A DNA stretch of 64,000 nt. It comes from Dactylonectria macrodidyma. Taxonomy: Eukaryota > Ascomycota > Sordariomycetes > Hypocreales > Nectriaceae. The translations under genes and the position numbers were made by a program. The notes under the pieces were generated by a model that saw only the letters and a program-made list of their open reading frames with translations, was not told the DNA's origin and searched no databases. The stretch spans positions 4,074,501 through 4,138,500 of the forward strand of contig JAGMUV010000002.1 of assembly GCA_020744425.1 (NCBI GenBank), in the 5' to 3' direction. Numbering within the stretch: the first letter of the stretch is position 1; the number at the start of each line of letters is the position of its first letter. Shown here piece after piece: positions 46,773-56,862 of this stretch.

Positions 46773-48239
46773 TTACCATGGTTCGCCAATTGCAGCGAGT
46801 AACGCCCTCCTGTAATCACCCGATGTCTCTCCACTGATTCTACTTGCCAGGCTTCTTCCGTATCGCTGTTGGTAGGCACCTTTGACGTTGGCGAGGGTTG
46901 CAGAATCCCAATGGTATCGGATGACACGAGACACGAGTAAGTGATCTTTTGTCCCCATACCAGCCATGGAATCCTCAATGAGTTTCGCAGCATGCATGTA
47001 TTTGTCCGTGGCGTGGCGCAGTTGGAAGAGGAGTGCGTCTTCCATATGACCTGAGAATTCCTGGAAATATGTTAGTGAAAATAGCGAGTATGTGTATGGG
47101 CAGTTCAAACTCACGCTCTTGATGACTTTTTCGAGATCCTTGTTAAACTTTTGCTTATATGTGTGGGCAATAGCACGGAGTTGATTGTCGTTTCGCTTGC
47201 TGAAGATGCTGCAAACTAAGATCTCGTCGGTGCCCATTTGTCCCTCGGTCGCCTTGTAGACCTGCATGACGTCGTCATCCACTTGCTGCGGGATGACGGG
47301 GGCGGAGTCTTCAGCTCTCTTGCCATCCAGTACCATGATGAAGTGCCTCTCAGTTTTCATACTAAGGTCTCCACGGACAACGGTTTCGAGCTTATCGTGG
47401 AAGGTGCGGTAGTAGGCGCTCTTGATGGCTTGAATGTCTGCGTTGGACCGTCCGAGCAAGACGTCGTTGAGAACGCGCTCCTTGGTGCCAGCGCCAGCCA
47501 TGGCGTCGTGCAAGTTGTGCACGTCGGTTAGAAGAGGACCGCGCGCGAGCTGAACCAGAGCCATTTCGAACCAGCTGCTGGTTTCGCTCTTGATGTCGGA
47601 GACAAGACTGCGCTTGAAAGAGCGTTCAAAGGCTGACCGCAGCGCTTCGATTTGCAAAGGATCCTTCCTTGCCAAGACGGAAATCAAAGTCTTCTCGTCC
47701 GTTCCAAACCCTTTCATGGCCTTCCGCAGGGCCTGCGCGTCCGCACTGGGATCCCATTGTATGATTTGAGGCGGGCCGTAGCCCAATGACGCCGGAGTCG
47801 GAGGTCCCGCGGGCGGCGCACCGTATTGCTGAGGAGGCGGAGCGCCATACTGCTGCGGAGGAGCACCGTATGGCGCGGGAGATTGGCCGTACTGCTGCGG
47901 AGGAGGAGCGCCGTATTGTTGAGGAGGTTGTTGCTGATAGCCGCCATAAGGCTGCTGCTGAGGAGGTGGCTGCTGGTAACCGCCTTGGTGGGGTGGATAT
48001 TGACCCTGCGGGGGTTGTTGATAGCCGCCGTAGGGCGGCTGCTGAGGCGGAGGCTGCTGATAGCCACCCTGTTGGGGTGGATACTGGCCTCCAGGAGGGG
48101 GATACTGGCCGGGAGGGGGGTACTGCTGGCCGTAGCCTTGCTGAGGTGGCTCTGCGACAAGTGTTAGGAGGGTTGCGACTGGAAAACAAGGGGAGAACTC
48201 ACGACCGTATGGCGCGCCGCCGTAGCCTCCGTATGACAT
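46773..48239 (-). CDS. Annexin with Gln/Pro/Gly/Tyr-rich N-terminal arm
   Basis: Minus-strand exons 48239-48203, 48151-47115 and 47060-46773 join in frame to 453 residues. Residues 1 to about 140 are a low-complexity arm of YPPPGQ, GGYQQPP and QQYGAPP repeats. Four annexin repeats follow, with loop motifs GFGTDEKTL (about residue 150), GAGTKERVL, GQMGTDEIL and GMGTKDHLL. Annexins bind acidic phospholipids, usually through calcium held by such GxGT loops, at the cytoplasmic face of membranes. The arm resembles those of fungal and animal annexins that steer membrane trafficking or phase separation. The length fits fungal annexins of this type. The first intron splits the arm after residue 12, leaving a very short first exon, and the CAG acceptor completes a glutamine codon. 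Confidence 0.93.
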   Translation of the reverse strand: MSYGGYGGAPYGREFSPCFPVATLLTLVAEPPQQGYGQQYPPPGQYPPPGGQYPPQQGGYQQPPPQQPPYGGYQQPPQGQYPPHQGGYQQPPPQQQPYGGYQQQPPQQYGAPPPQQYGQSPAPYGAPPQQYGAPPPQQYGAPPAGPPTPASLGYGPPQIIQWDPSADAQALRKAMKGFGTDEKTLISVLARKDPLQIEALRSAFERSFKRSLVSDIKSETSSWFEMALVQLARGPLLTDVHNLHDAMAGAGTKERVLNDVLLGRSNADIQAIKSAYYRTFHDKLETVVRGDLSMKTERHFIMVLDGKRAEDSAPVIPQQVDDDVMQVYKATEGQMGTDEILVCSIFSKRNDNQLRAIAHTYKQKFNKDLEKVIKSVSLNCPYTYSLFSLTYFQEFSGHMEDALLFQLRHATDKYMHAAKLIEDSMAGMGTKDHLLVSRVIRYHWDSATLANVKGAYQQRYGRSLASRISGETSGDYRRALLAAIGEPW

Positions 48240-50176
48240 GACCGCGGGATTTTTGCTGGAAAGGGTTGGGAGTCGTCGAATGGAGGGGTCTTGTAATATC
48301 TGTCAGTGTTTTGCTTCGTCGCCTTGACGTGAGCGGGGGAGTGGCAGATGACGTGGTGGACGGTTAGGATGCGCTTTGCAAGAATCAAGTGTAAGATCTA
48401 AAGGGCAAGACCTGCAGAGTGGTGTGCGACTCTTCTTCCTTATGTAGGTCGCGACCGGATACACGGCTGCTTAGGTATCTCCAACTCTGCCTTATTAGGT
48501 TGGGCAACAGTAGAATGCCGAGCCGCTTGCAGCTGCTCAGCCTTGGAAGATGGTGGGCATTATGGGTAATTCTAGGGAGTGGGCATAGTCGGATGATGCT
48601 GCCTTTAGGTACCTGTGGCGGAGTCGCAGCAGTGACAACAGCCGAGGATCATTGGACGTCATTGCATCGATACGCAAGACCACGAGATCAAATCGATTTT
48701 GCCGCCGCCCCCCCTTCTGAAGCTTAGTGATGGGGTAGAAGTATGGGGAATCTACAGTACAATATCGCTATGTGTTTGGATGTCCAGTGGTCCAGGAGGC
48801 AACCTGTCGAACACTGGAGCGACATCAAAAGCCTATTTCTTAACTTACATTATTAATAACTTGGATCGTCATGTATGTCTCGGACTCTGGTAGCGCCACT
48901 CTGCAGATCGATGTTAAGGCGGCTTGTCAGAATGCAGGGATTATCCTCTCGTCATTGTCCCGTCTCCCCACAATCACCTCAGCTGTTCCCGCATGCTGGA
49001 TGCTTCTAAAAAATAGCTGTGTCCTTTGCGAGCGATGCCGGTTAGTGTATTCTAAGCCCGTTTGGGAAGAGCGAAGCCTAGTAAAAGCCATTTGGTAGTT
49101 CATGCGCCAAGCACAAGTGGGAGTCCGAGTGAAGCTCAATATCCCAAATTTATCGTCGAGTTCATTTTGAGTGTCGGCAAAATCAGACGAGACTGGCGGA
49201 GTGAGCGGTGCCTCAGACGGAGTGGGTCCCCTCGCTCCATCCGGCACCCGAACTGGGGACTCCAGCCACCTTTTCGCGAATCCTTCTTGCGCGTCGCAAG
49301 ACTCTGCACCGCCACTCAACCTTACGCAATTTCTAGCAGTGAAGAGCCCTGATCGACAAAATGTTGTTACCTACAGTGTGCCTGCCAAGAGATCCACAGG
49401 CAGGCACAACATACAGTAGCCACGCATGCATCTAGACATCATGCAAGACTGCACAATTGACATGTGTCCCAACCGCAGCACCCTCGCCAAGTTGAATTGC
49501 TTGCGTAGTCCTTTTTTCGCTTTCTGAACATGAACCTAAACCGCCACAAAGCCACAGATCGCTACCCGCCAATCATGTCGCGTCGTTCATCCGGCTCTGG
49601 GTGGCTGGTGAGGACCCTGGTCGTGGTTCAACTTCTGATGGCCCCACCTTGAGATGCCCGCTATATCCCTCGTCCAACCACAGGGCATTCCTCTAAATTA
49701 CAGGCGATTGAATCACTGTCGGGCGGCCCCTGGCATCCAGCTGGGCCAGTCACACACCCACAACGGGACCTAGCGCCACCCCGGCTCTCCAACCACCACC
49801 AATTCACAGCTTCACCAGCCATCTGAATTGCAGCTGTTATAACGAATCTAGGAACCCCAGGCTTAGGCATGCTCACCTCTTTCCTGCATTCCTGCAAATC
49901 ACCCACAACTGCATACGCTGATCATATCTGCATCCATTTGCTTGTGATTTACATTTATTCTCGTACGCTTTGCAAGAATCATTCCTCGTGTTCGCTTTGC
50001 TACCCTTTTTCTGGGTCCGCTCTGAAACCCAACACCAACAACGACCACAGCACTGGCATCGCAGGCACTCGCAGGGAACTCGGCGCCGCAGCATCCGCAA
50101 ACCAACTCGGGAGAAGGTGCTCGCTCGCTTCTACCAAACTTCCGGGAAGCCATATTAACGAGGAGGCCTCGCAAAT
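48240..50176. other. Divergent intergenic region
   Basis: About 1.9 kb between the divergent annexin and Ser/Thr-rich protein genes. Short frames on both strands lack domains. The last 300 bp before 50177 are C/T- and CA-rich, as expected of a fungal leader. No gene is supported. Confidence 0.55.
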
Positions 50177-51073
50177 ATGCGCGGCTTCATCCCCTTTCTC
50201 CTGGCTCTCTCCGCCTCTTATACCACCATCACTGCCCTGCCCAGACCCGCCATTGTGGTCCGCGAACCCTCCAAGCCCAAGTACTCAGTAGTGCCTTTGG
50301 AACCAAGCAAAGGAGAGGGCGACGACGGAGATTCTGGGTCATCCGAATCCAGCAGCACCACCGACGATGGCGACAACAGTACCGTGACCGTTGTCAAGAC
50401 GATAGTCAAGACAGACGACCCTGTCACCCAAACCATCACCCACACTGAAGAGGCTGAAACTATCACTGCTACCGCTACCGCTCCTACCAAAACTGTCACC
50501 AAGGAGAGCCGGACAACAATTTCCATCATCGACATTGACGCGGATCCCACTACCATCACTGTCGTCGCTTCTGCTAGCACGACTTCCCAGCAGACTTCTG
50601 AGTCAAGCACGTCCTCAGAGCACACGCCAACGACTGAGACACAGACCTCTACCGAAAGTTCTGTGGTCAATCTTGAGCCTACCACGAACCAGGTCATTCT
50701 CGAACCTACCACGACCCAAGTCATCATCCTTGAGCCCACTACGACTCAAGTCTACCTTGAATCTACCACTACGACACAGAGCTTGGCCATCAGCACTGAG
50801 TCTGCCCCGGAGTCGTCGACTTTTGCTTCGCTGGTAAGCACCACCCCAGAGCTCCCGGAGTACACTCCGCCAGTGGCAACGGCACCTCCTGCAGAGGAGA
50901 CAACTCAGACCACCACCGTCGTTGAGCAGACTACGACACAAATTCCGCTTACCACCTTCATCACATCTGTCAACCCCGTCGTCCCATCGGCGTCTGCTAC
51001 ACCTGTGTCGCACGACGACGGTCAGTGGCACACTACATACCCGCCGATTAACGGCACCTTCTCTGGTCGATAA
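50177..51073 (+). CDS. Secreted Ser/Thr-rich protein with LEPTTTQV repeats
   Basis: A single exon of 298 residues. The N-terminus MRGFIPFLLALSASYTTITA is a signal peptide with a likely cleavage before LPRP. Almost all of the rest is Thr/Ser/Val/Glu-rich, with TITATATAPTKTV-type stretches and three to four tandem LEPTTTQVI units at about residues 170-198. Such sequences are normally heavily O-mannosylated and found in cell-wall or secreted mucin-like proteins. The C-terminus (YPPINGTFSGR) has an N-glycosylation site but no hydrophobic tail, so no GPI anchor is predicted. No cysteine is present and no catalytic domain is seen. ATAAA-like polyadenylation candidates lie about 270 bp downstream. 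Confidence 0.85.
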   Translation: MRGFIPFLLALSASYTTITALPRPAIVVREPSKPKYSVVPLEPSKGEGDDGDSGSSESSSTTDDGDNSTVTVVKTIVKTDDPVTQTITHTEEAETITATATAPTKTVTKESRTTISIIDIDADPTTITVVASASTTSQQTSESSTSSEHTPTTETQTSTESSVVNLEPTTNQVILEPTTTQVIILEPTTTQVYLESTTTTQSLAISTESAPESSTFASLVSTTPELPEYTPPVATAPPAEETTQTTTVVEQTTTQIPLTTFITSVNPVVPSASATPVSHDDGQWHTTYPPINGTFSGR

Positions 51074-51920
51074 TTTGCTGCCGTTGAGGCTGCAGAACGA
51101 TTTACGAGACAATTTGATGCATCAGAAGACGCCATTTTTGAGTATAGGGGAAACGAAGGAAACGACGAGGGGCATTGCGACCAGGGAAAATTGCATATGA
51201 CAGCATATTTGAGGACCTATCCTCCAGATTTCCTTTGTCATGCATTAAGAGGCGCGTTACATATCAAGGATCATGGTAGATAACAGGGAGAAGACTTACG
51301 TACCAAGTGCTGGGACGTATGTTAGATGTAATGAGTAATATTCAGTAATAAATTTTCAACACATATTCGTCTTCAATAAACGCTGTTGTCCATGCTAGCT
51401 TCATTCAACCTGTTCCCCGACGCCAGTTTTGTTGGTGATATTAATTATAGAAAGGAGGCTTCCTAGCCGGGATCGTTAGTAGGTTTTGGCTTTTATACAA
51501 GATGAAAATGATGTGTCGACAAGAAAAACGTTGGATTACACCCTGGTAAGTACGTGGCGCCAGCGTCTAGAAGCTATTGCAGTGCAGCTCACAACAAAGA
51601 ATGAAACCCGCCAACAGAACAATTGCCGTCAAGGCTGGAAGCGAGGAGTGCCCGACGGTGCTAGTCCAACAATAAGTTAGTGAACTTTCCCTCTCAAAAA
51701 TGTTGCTTCACGTCCAATACAACAAGGTCTGGCATCTTGGGAGACTTTGATTCTAAACCGACTCTTCCGCTTTTCGATCTTCTCTCACGAGCCTCAACCC
51801 TAGCTCTGCAACTGCAGCTCTGTAAGAAACCGTCTACTCCTCACAAAAACCACAGTACTGATAGTCGATTCAGCGCAGAAACGCCAGCTTCTCTCAATCC
51901 CGAACTCTTTTCAACAACAG
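51074..51920. other. Intergenic region
   Basis: About 850 bp between two plus-strand genes. The first half is AT-rich, with AATAAA-like sites near 51,350 and 51,376. The second half is a leader-like stretch. No domain-bearing frame is present. Confidence 0.5.
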
Positions 51921-52148
51921 ATGGATACCTCTATTGGACAATTCCGCGGTGCCGGCGGCAACAGCACGACGACCATCACTCTCAACAAGGACGCCCAAGA
52001 TCGAAAACAAGTCATCATGGTGGGCGCCGCCGTGGGATCCACTTTCTTCGTGGTGTTGGGACTCTGGGTGGTCTATCTACTCGTGAGACACAGGGACCAG
52101 AAACGACGTGTCCGACACAGACGCACAGCCGAATCACGCGTCGAATAA
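51921..52148 (+). CDS. Small single-pass membrane protein, possibly a 3' exon
   Basis: A 75-residue frame begins at ATG 51921. It has a Thr/Ser-rich extracellular-looking start (GGNSTTTITL), one clear hydrophobic segment (VIMVGAAVGSTFFVVLGLWV, continuing YLLV) at residues 32-55 and an Arg-rich tail (RHRDQKRRVRHRRTAESRVE), which predicts N-out/C-in topology. This is the look of the membrane end of fungal cell-wall sensor-like proteins. ATG 51921 directly follows CAACAACAG, a good splice acceptor, so the visible part could be the last exon of a longer gene whose upstream exons I could not identify. A stand-alone small protein is equally possible. Confidence 0.5.
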   Translation: MDTSIGQFRGAGGNSTTTITLNKDAQDRKQVIMVGAAVGSTFFVVLGLWVVYLLVRHRDQKRRVRHRRTAESRVE

Positions 52149-53081
52149 CCTTATAAGCAATGGAGTTGTTCTTGCCGTGGTTGATGGGAATCTGGGCATG
52201 CCTTTGATTCACTCTCTGGGTTGGTGACGGAGCATACATTTGGGATATGGCGATGCATGGAGTGCGAACAACCCGGCAATGCGTTGATCGGTGAGCGCAG
52301 ATAAGCGCTCTATTTCTTTCTTTGGCGTGCAGTTTTGTTGATTAATTTATTCTATCTCTGCCTAAATGTTCCTGGGTGGACTGAGGGTTGTGTTGAAATC
52401 CTATAATGACGCAGCAGACCACTTTTAAACTCATAATCACACACCTTGTGAATTACGACAATATTTTTGTGCTTAGTTTGCATACTGAAGGGACCCTGTG
52501 TCACTTCATGAATTATAAACATTTCATCCAAGCAGTGGGGCTGCTAGATCTGTGTTCGAATCTCCGCCTATCCCACAAGTCCATCAACAACTGACATCCT
52601 ACGCCAACCAACCCATGTCCAGCCCTACAGAGACCCTCGCAGCTGCAAGGAACAAGCCCGCCCAAAATCACACAGTATGACGGAAGTGATTTTTCGCCTT
52701 GATTTTTCATCTCGCCATTGTCGCTTTGCTACCCTACTGGTGCTCCAATGAGACTGATACACGTCCGGGCTGACCCACTCCCAGTGCCGATGGCGCGCTG
52801 GGCATCAACAAGAATTCACTCGAGGGAAGCGGTGGAAGACAGTATGAGAGATTTGGATACTTGTACATTGGAATGGTTTTTGAACTCTTAAAAAATCAAC
52901 TCTTAAAAAACCAACTCAAATCCCATTTACAATAATTTTGCGAAGCCAGCAAGATCGAGCATTTGTGGTGCAGTGGTCAATCAGCGGACTGCCCTAAGAT
53001 TGGTCCGTTTCCCCACACATTCTCGGCGCCGACTCCGATCATACCCCCGGTTCCGGACCCGGAATCGCCAACCGGGAAAGA
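52149..53081. other. Intergenic region with direct repeats and a tRNA-like fragment
   Basis: About 930 bp. It contains a 15-base direct repeat (AACTCTTAAAAAATC, 52,883-52,912) and two fragments that look like pieces of a tRNA promoter: GTTCGAATC at 52,554-52,562 and TGGTGCAGTGG at 52,966-52,976. Neither folds into a complete tRNA. Confidence 0.5.
52883..52912. repeat. Fifteen-base direct repeat
   Basis: Two adjacent copies of AACTCTTAAAAAAYC, followed by a partial third (AACTCAAATCC). Intergenic. Confidence 0.75.
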
Positions 53082-53519
53082 ATGCACCTCGGCAACGACT
53101 TTCAGCCTTCGATGAGCATGATAGTCACGACCATCTTCATGCTAGCAGCTCTCGTCTCACAGGCGATGGCAATCTCGGACCCTAGTAGAACCTTAACCTT
53201 TCCTCACCATGGTCCTTTGGCCAGGCGTGCCGAGGAAGCCGGCTCGGCGTGCGACTCGGAGGGCCAGTGGAATTGCATGACGGATTCGTGGCAGCGATGT
53301 GCCAGTGGAGAGTGGAGTGAAGAGATACAGTGCGCCGAGGGAACGAGATGCACCCCATCGGGCCACACAGATAATTTCACGATCGAGCACGATGGGAGTG
53401 CAAGTGAAACGGGGACAAGCAGCTCAAGCGTTGGGCCATGGGCATCGATAAATGGCAGGGCTGCATTAGCGATATATGGGTTGTGGGCGCTTCTAACTGT
53501 TGTTCAAGGCATCTTTTGA
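53082..53519 (+). CDS. Small Cys-rich surface protein, probably GPI-anchored
   Basis: A single exon of 145 residues. A signal peptide (MSMIVTTIFMLAALVSQAMA) starts at the second methionine, residue 11, so translation may begin at 53112 and not at 53082. The mature part has five cysteines spaced C-x7-C-x7-C-x10-C-x5-C within CDSEGQWNC and QRCASGEWSEEIQC. I recall similar GQWNC/WQRC blocks in small secreted proteins of Sordariomycetes. A Ser/Thr/Gly spacer and a hydrophobic C-terminal segment (ALAIYGLWALLTVVQGIF) with no charged tail suggest GPI attachment. An odd number of cysteines leaves one unpaired. The function is unknown; a wall-associated or effector-like role is possible. Confidence 0.72.
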   Translation: MHLGNDFQPSMSMIVTTIFMLAALVSQAMAISDPSRTLTFPHHGPLARRAEEAGSACDSEGQWNCMTDSWQRCASGEWSEEIQCAEGTRCTPSGHTDNFTIEHDGSASETGTSSSSVGPWASINGRAALAIYGLWALLTVVQGIF

Positions 53520-55182
53520 GGACTGTGTGGCGTTTGGGAGCTTGGGAGAGATATATTGTCAACATCCTCTGTTTGACGGGCCTGAATATAAAAGTCTCGA
53601 ACCATCTTGAACGTTTCTGTGCCGCATGTTTCGCGAGCTGTTGGGGACGCTTGTGGGATACGTCAGTACCGAAAGTCCCACTACGTACGTACATAGTAGG
53701 GGGCTTACAAATATCTTAATTCTATTGTGAGTTATCATAGCAGATGAATGAAGCTTTCCCTGTGAACTTAGCTCAGCGGAACAATGCCATACCATGCTTG
53801 TATAGGTCGATAACATGCTTCGAAGACTCGTAGTGACGCCTTCTGCTCCATTTATTTTTGGTCGCCAGACGTGATATACTTCGCTCTACATAACTTTGAG
53901 CCAGAAACACCTTGGTACTTCGTAGTAGAGGTAAGTACCCAGAGCTAGCCTCAGATACGACTGCTCAATTGCCAACTACTTCACACTTGCGAATAGGCTG
54001 CGATGGGAACCTGAGTTAATCTCCTTTGAGGAGCTCCATTTCGCGTCTTATTTCTCAATTATGACACAAGACACTGTATGGCGTTCGCAATCTTCCGTGA
54101 GCTAACCGAGTTCCGGAAAGTCAATTGTTAGTAGTCATGCGCAAGGGTAGAAAGTTGAAGCGAGGACGCTTCCTGAATTTCATCCTATTATATCACCTGA
54201 ATGGGCCGGATCTCGCGATGCAGAAGGGCCGTTTTGGTATGACGGAAGGCGATGTATGGATGGTGCTACAGCACCTCGGCCAATCAATCGACCTGAATCC
54301 ATCGCCGTTTGTCCATTTTTGGACATGCCCTGCCGAGAAGCCGGCTCAGGGCAATGAAGAGCGAGCTTTGCCCACTTGTGAAGGCTGACTTCTGTTTCCC
54401 CTTTTTGTTTTTACTGATGATAGTGGAACTTGCACTCCTCTGCCTTTTCGGGAACGGAAGACAGGATGAACCCGAAGAGGAAACGCTGGCCTGAAACAAG
54501 AGCACGTACGATATTTAGGTGCTGCGCAGAGGCCACTCGCCAAACCTCCGAATAATCCGTGGGGTAATTATGACACAGAATAGATAATGGGCGCTGAGGA
54601 AGCTCATCTTGAACAGCCTCATCAGTATAATTATCCCATAGAAGTAGGAGTGTCATTACATGAGCCCTGTGCCGAAGTAAATTTCCCATCGGGCAAACGT
54701 ATCCCATGTAAGTCATCATTATGCCGTAGCATCCATCCTCTCACTTCATCCTTGTCGACTAAAGCGTCCCACTCCACGTCCCAATCCCGCTCTTTGGTAC
54801 CGATAGACCCTTGCTCATTCGTTGGTTCGTCCGCCCATTTCCCCATTCTGGCACTGGGCACTCCTGTTTCACCATGGCTTCCAACCTGGCGACGCTTTGT
54901 TTCTCCTCCAATCGGTGCTCCCATGCCCATATATCCAAGGACCGTCCATATGCCCCAAGGACCGTCGCGATGGGAGCCAAGCAGGCCCTCATCAGAATTG
55001 CGATAGCATATATACAGCGGGTTGCCAGCGTAGAACCTGGCGGAAGCTTCATCTTTTGGTTTCTGATTGCTTGTCTTCTCTTTTGCTGGTTCGTTTCTGT
55101 GTCCTCCTTCTGGCCTCTTGTTTTCGTTTATTGTCTATCATCTGTCCTCTAGTTACGCTGTAACTCAGCAAAAAACTCCATC
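53520..55182. other. Intergenic region
   Basis: About 1.7 kb before the PL4 lyase gene. Many short frames overlap on both strands without domains. A GTACTTCGTA motif is at 53,915-53,924, and a TATA-like box is listed separately. No gene is supported. Confidence 0.55.
55009..55014 (+). promoter_or_regulatory. TATA-like box of the PL4 lyase gene
   Basis: TATATA lies 169 bp before ATG 55183 and is followed by a C/T-rich stretch, a normal layout for an inducible secreted-enzyme gene in fungi. Motif evidence only. Confidence 0.4.
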
Positions 55183-56862
55183 ATGGTTTCCTGGTCGAGC
55201 TTGGCCATGCTTCTGGTCAGCGCCGTGCCGGCTCTGGCAGCCTTCGGCGTGACCGAATCTACGGCCAGCTATGTTGTCGACACGGGCAGCTCTAATGGCT
55301 TCGTTGTCACCATCAAGCGCAGCGATTGCTCCATCACTTCGCTAAAGTATCGCAGCACCGAGTATCAGTACTCGTCTCAGACGTCCCACATCGCCTCTGG
55401 CTTGGGTTCTGCTACCGTCTCGTACACAACTCACAGCGGTATGTTCCTCGCAAAGCTGTAATGCTGTTCTCGACCCTAATGAATCCCTGCAGGCACTTAC
55501 ATCAAGGTCAAGTGCGTTGCCGATAACAGCGACTTCGATCTGACCCACTACTATGTCTTTAAGAGTGGTGAGAGCATCATCTACATGGCTACCGACACCA
55601 CCTCGGAGCCCGCCATCGGTGAGCTGCGATACATTACTCGCCTCGACCGATCCAAGCTCCCCGATGAGTATCCCTTTGGCGACGCCTCCAACACCTCCGG
55701 CGGCACCGCCATCGAGGGTTCCGATGTCTTCCTTGTCGATGGCGAGACGCGCTCTAAGTTCTACTCGTCGGAGCGCTTCATCGACAACGGCGTCTACTGC
55801 TTCCAGAGCAGCGCCGAGGACGTCCACGCCTGTGTTGTTGCGCATGCTTCGCGCTCCTACGAGAAGAGCTCTGGCGGCCCCTTCTTCCGTGACATCAACA
55901 CCAACAACAACGGCGACTTCAGTGCCCTGACATTCTACATGAACTCGAACCACGCGCAGACCGAGGCCTACCGCCAGGGCTTCCACGGACCGTACGCCCT
56001 GTCCTTCTCGCGCACTGGTATCCCCAAGCAGAGCGATCTCGACTTCAGCTTCTTCAGCAGCCTCTCCATCTCCGGCTACACTGCTGACTCGGCTCGCGGA
56101 CGTGTCACCGGCACCGGGTCTGGCGTCAAGTCTGGTTTCGATACCGTTGTCCACTGGTACAACTCCAACTACCAGTACTGGACCAAGGCCTCGTCCTCGG
56201 GCTCCTTCACCTCCCCTTACATGGTACCCGGCACCTACACCATGGTTCTCTACCAAGGTGAGCTCCAGGTCGCCTCCAAGAGCGTCACGGTCACTGCTGG
56301 CGGCACTACGTCGTCCTCCATCGCCGCCACCTCGGCCATCACCACCAGTTCGCACACCACTGTCTTCCAGATTGGTGACTGGGACGGCACGCCCACTGGC
56401 TTCCGCAACGCTGCGAGCCAGCTCCGCATGCACCCCAGTGATAGCCGTATGTCCAGCTGGGGCCCTCTTACTTACACCGTCGGATCCAGCAGCTTGAGCC
56501 AGTTCCCCATGGCACTCTTCAAGTCTGTCAACAGCCCCGTGACTATCAAGTTCACCCTCAGCTCCGCCATCTCTTCGGCCGCTACCCTTCGCATCGGCAC
56601 CACTCTCGCCTTTGCCAGCGGTCGTCCCTCCGTCACCGTCGGCAGCTTCACTAAGGCCTTCAGCGCCCCCACCAAGATCGACTCTCGAGGTGTGACTCGT
56701 GGCGCGTACCGTGGACTCGGAGAGGTGTACGATGCCACCATCCCTGCTGGCACCTTGGTCAAGGGAACCAACACCATCACCATTGAAGTTATCTCTGGAA
56801 GCACTGGCACCACCTACCTAAACCCCAACTTCATCTTCGATGCCGTTGAGCTGTTTTACTGA
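55183..56862 (+). CDS. Rhamnogalacturonan lyase, polysaccharide lyase family 4
   Basis: Exons 55183-55438 and 55493-56862 join in frame to 541 residues. The signal peptide [19 protein letters not shown] precedes [17 protein letters not shown], the conserved start of PL4 enzymes. The family cleaves the rhamnose-galacturonic acid backbone of rhamnogalacturonan I in pectin by beta-elimination, outside the cell. Candidate catalytic residues are K174 in TRSKFYSS and H239 in NSNHAQTE, matching the Lys and His known for the Aspergillus enzyme; a second histidine is in GFHGPY. The catalytic N-terminal beta-sandwich is followed by a fibronectin-III-like part (about 350-410) and a carbohydrate-binding-like C-terminal domain with [16 protein letters not shown]. 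The length is usual for the family. High G/C third positions fit strong expression. Confidence 0.93.

Noticed and set aside
55342..56433. 363-codon frame on the minus strand
   Set aside because: It lies entirely antisense to the PL4 lyase exon. The strong G/C third-position bias of that gene keeps this frame free of stops; its product is low-complexity and domainless.
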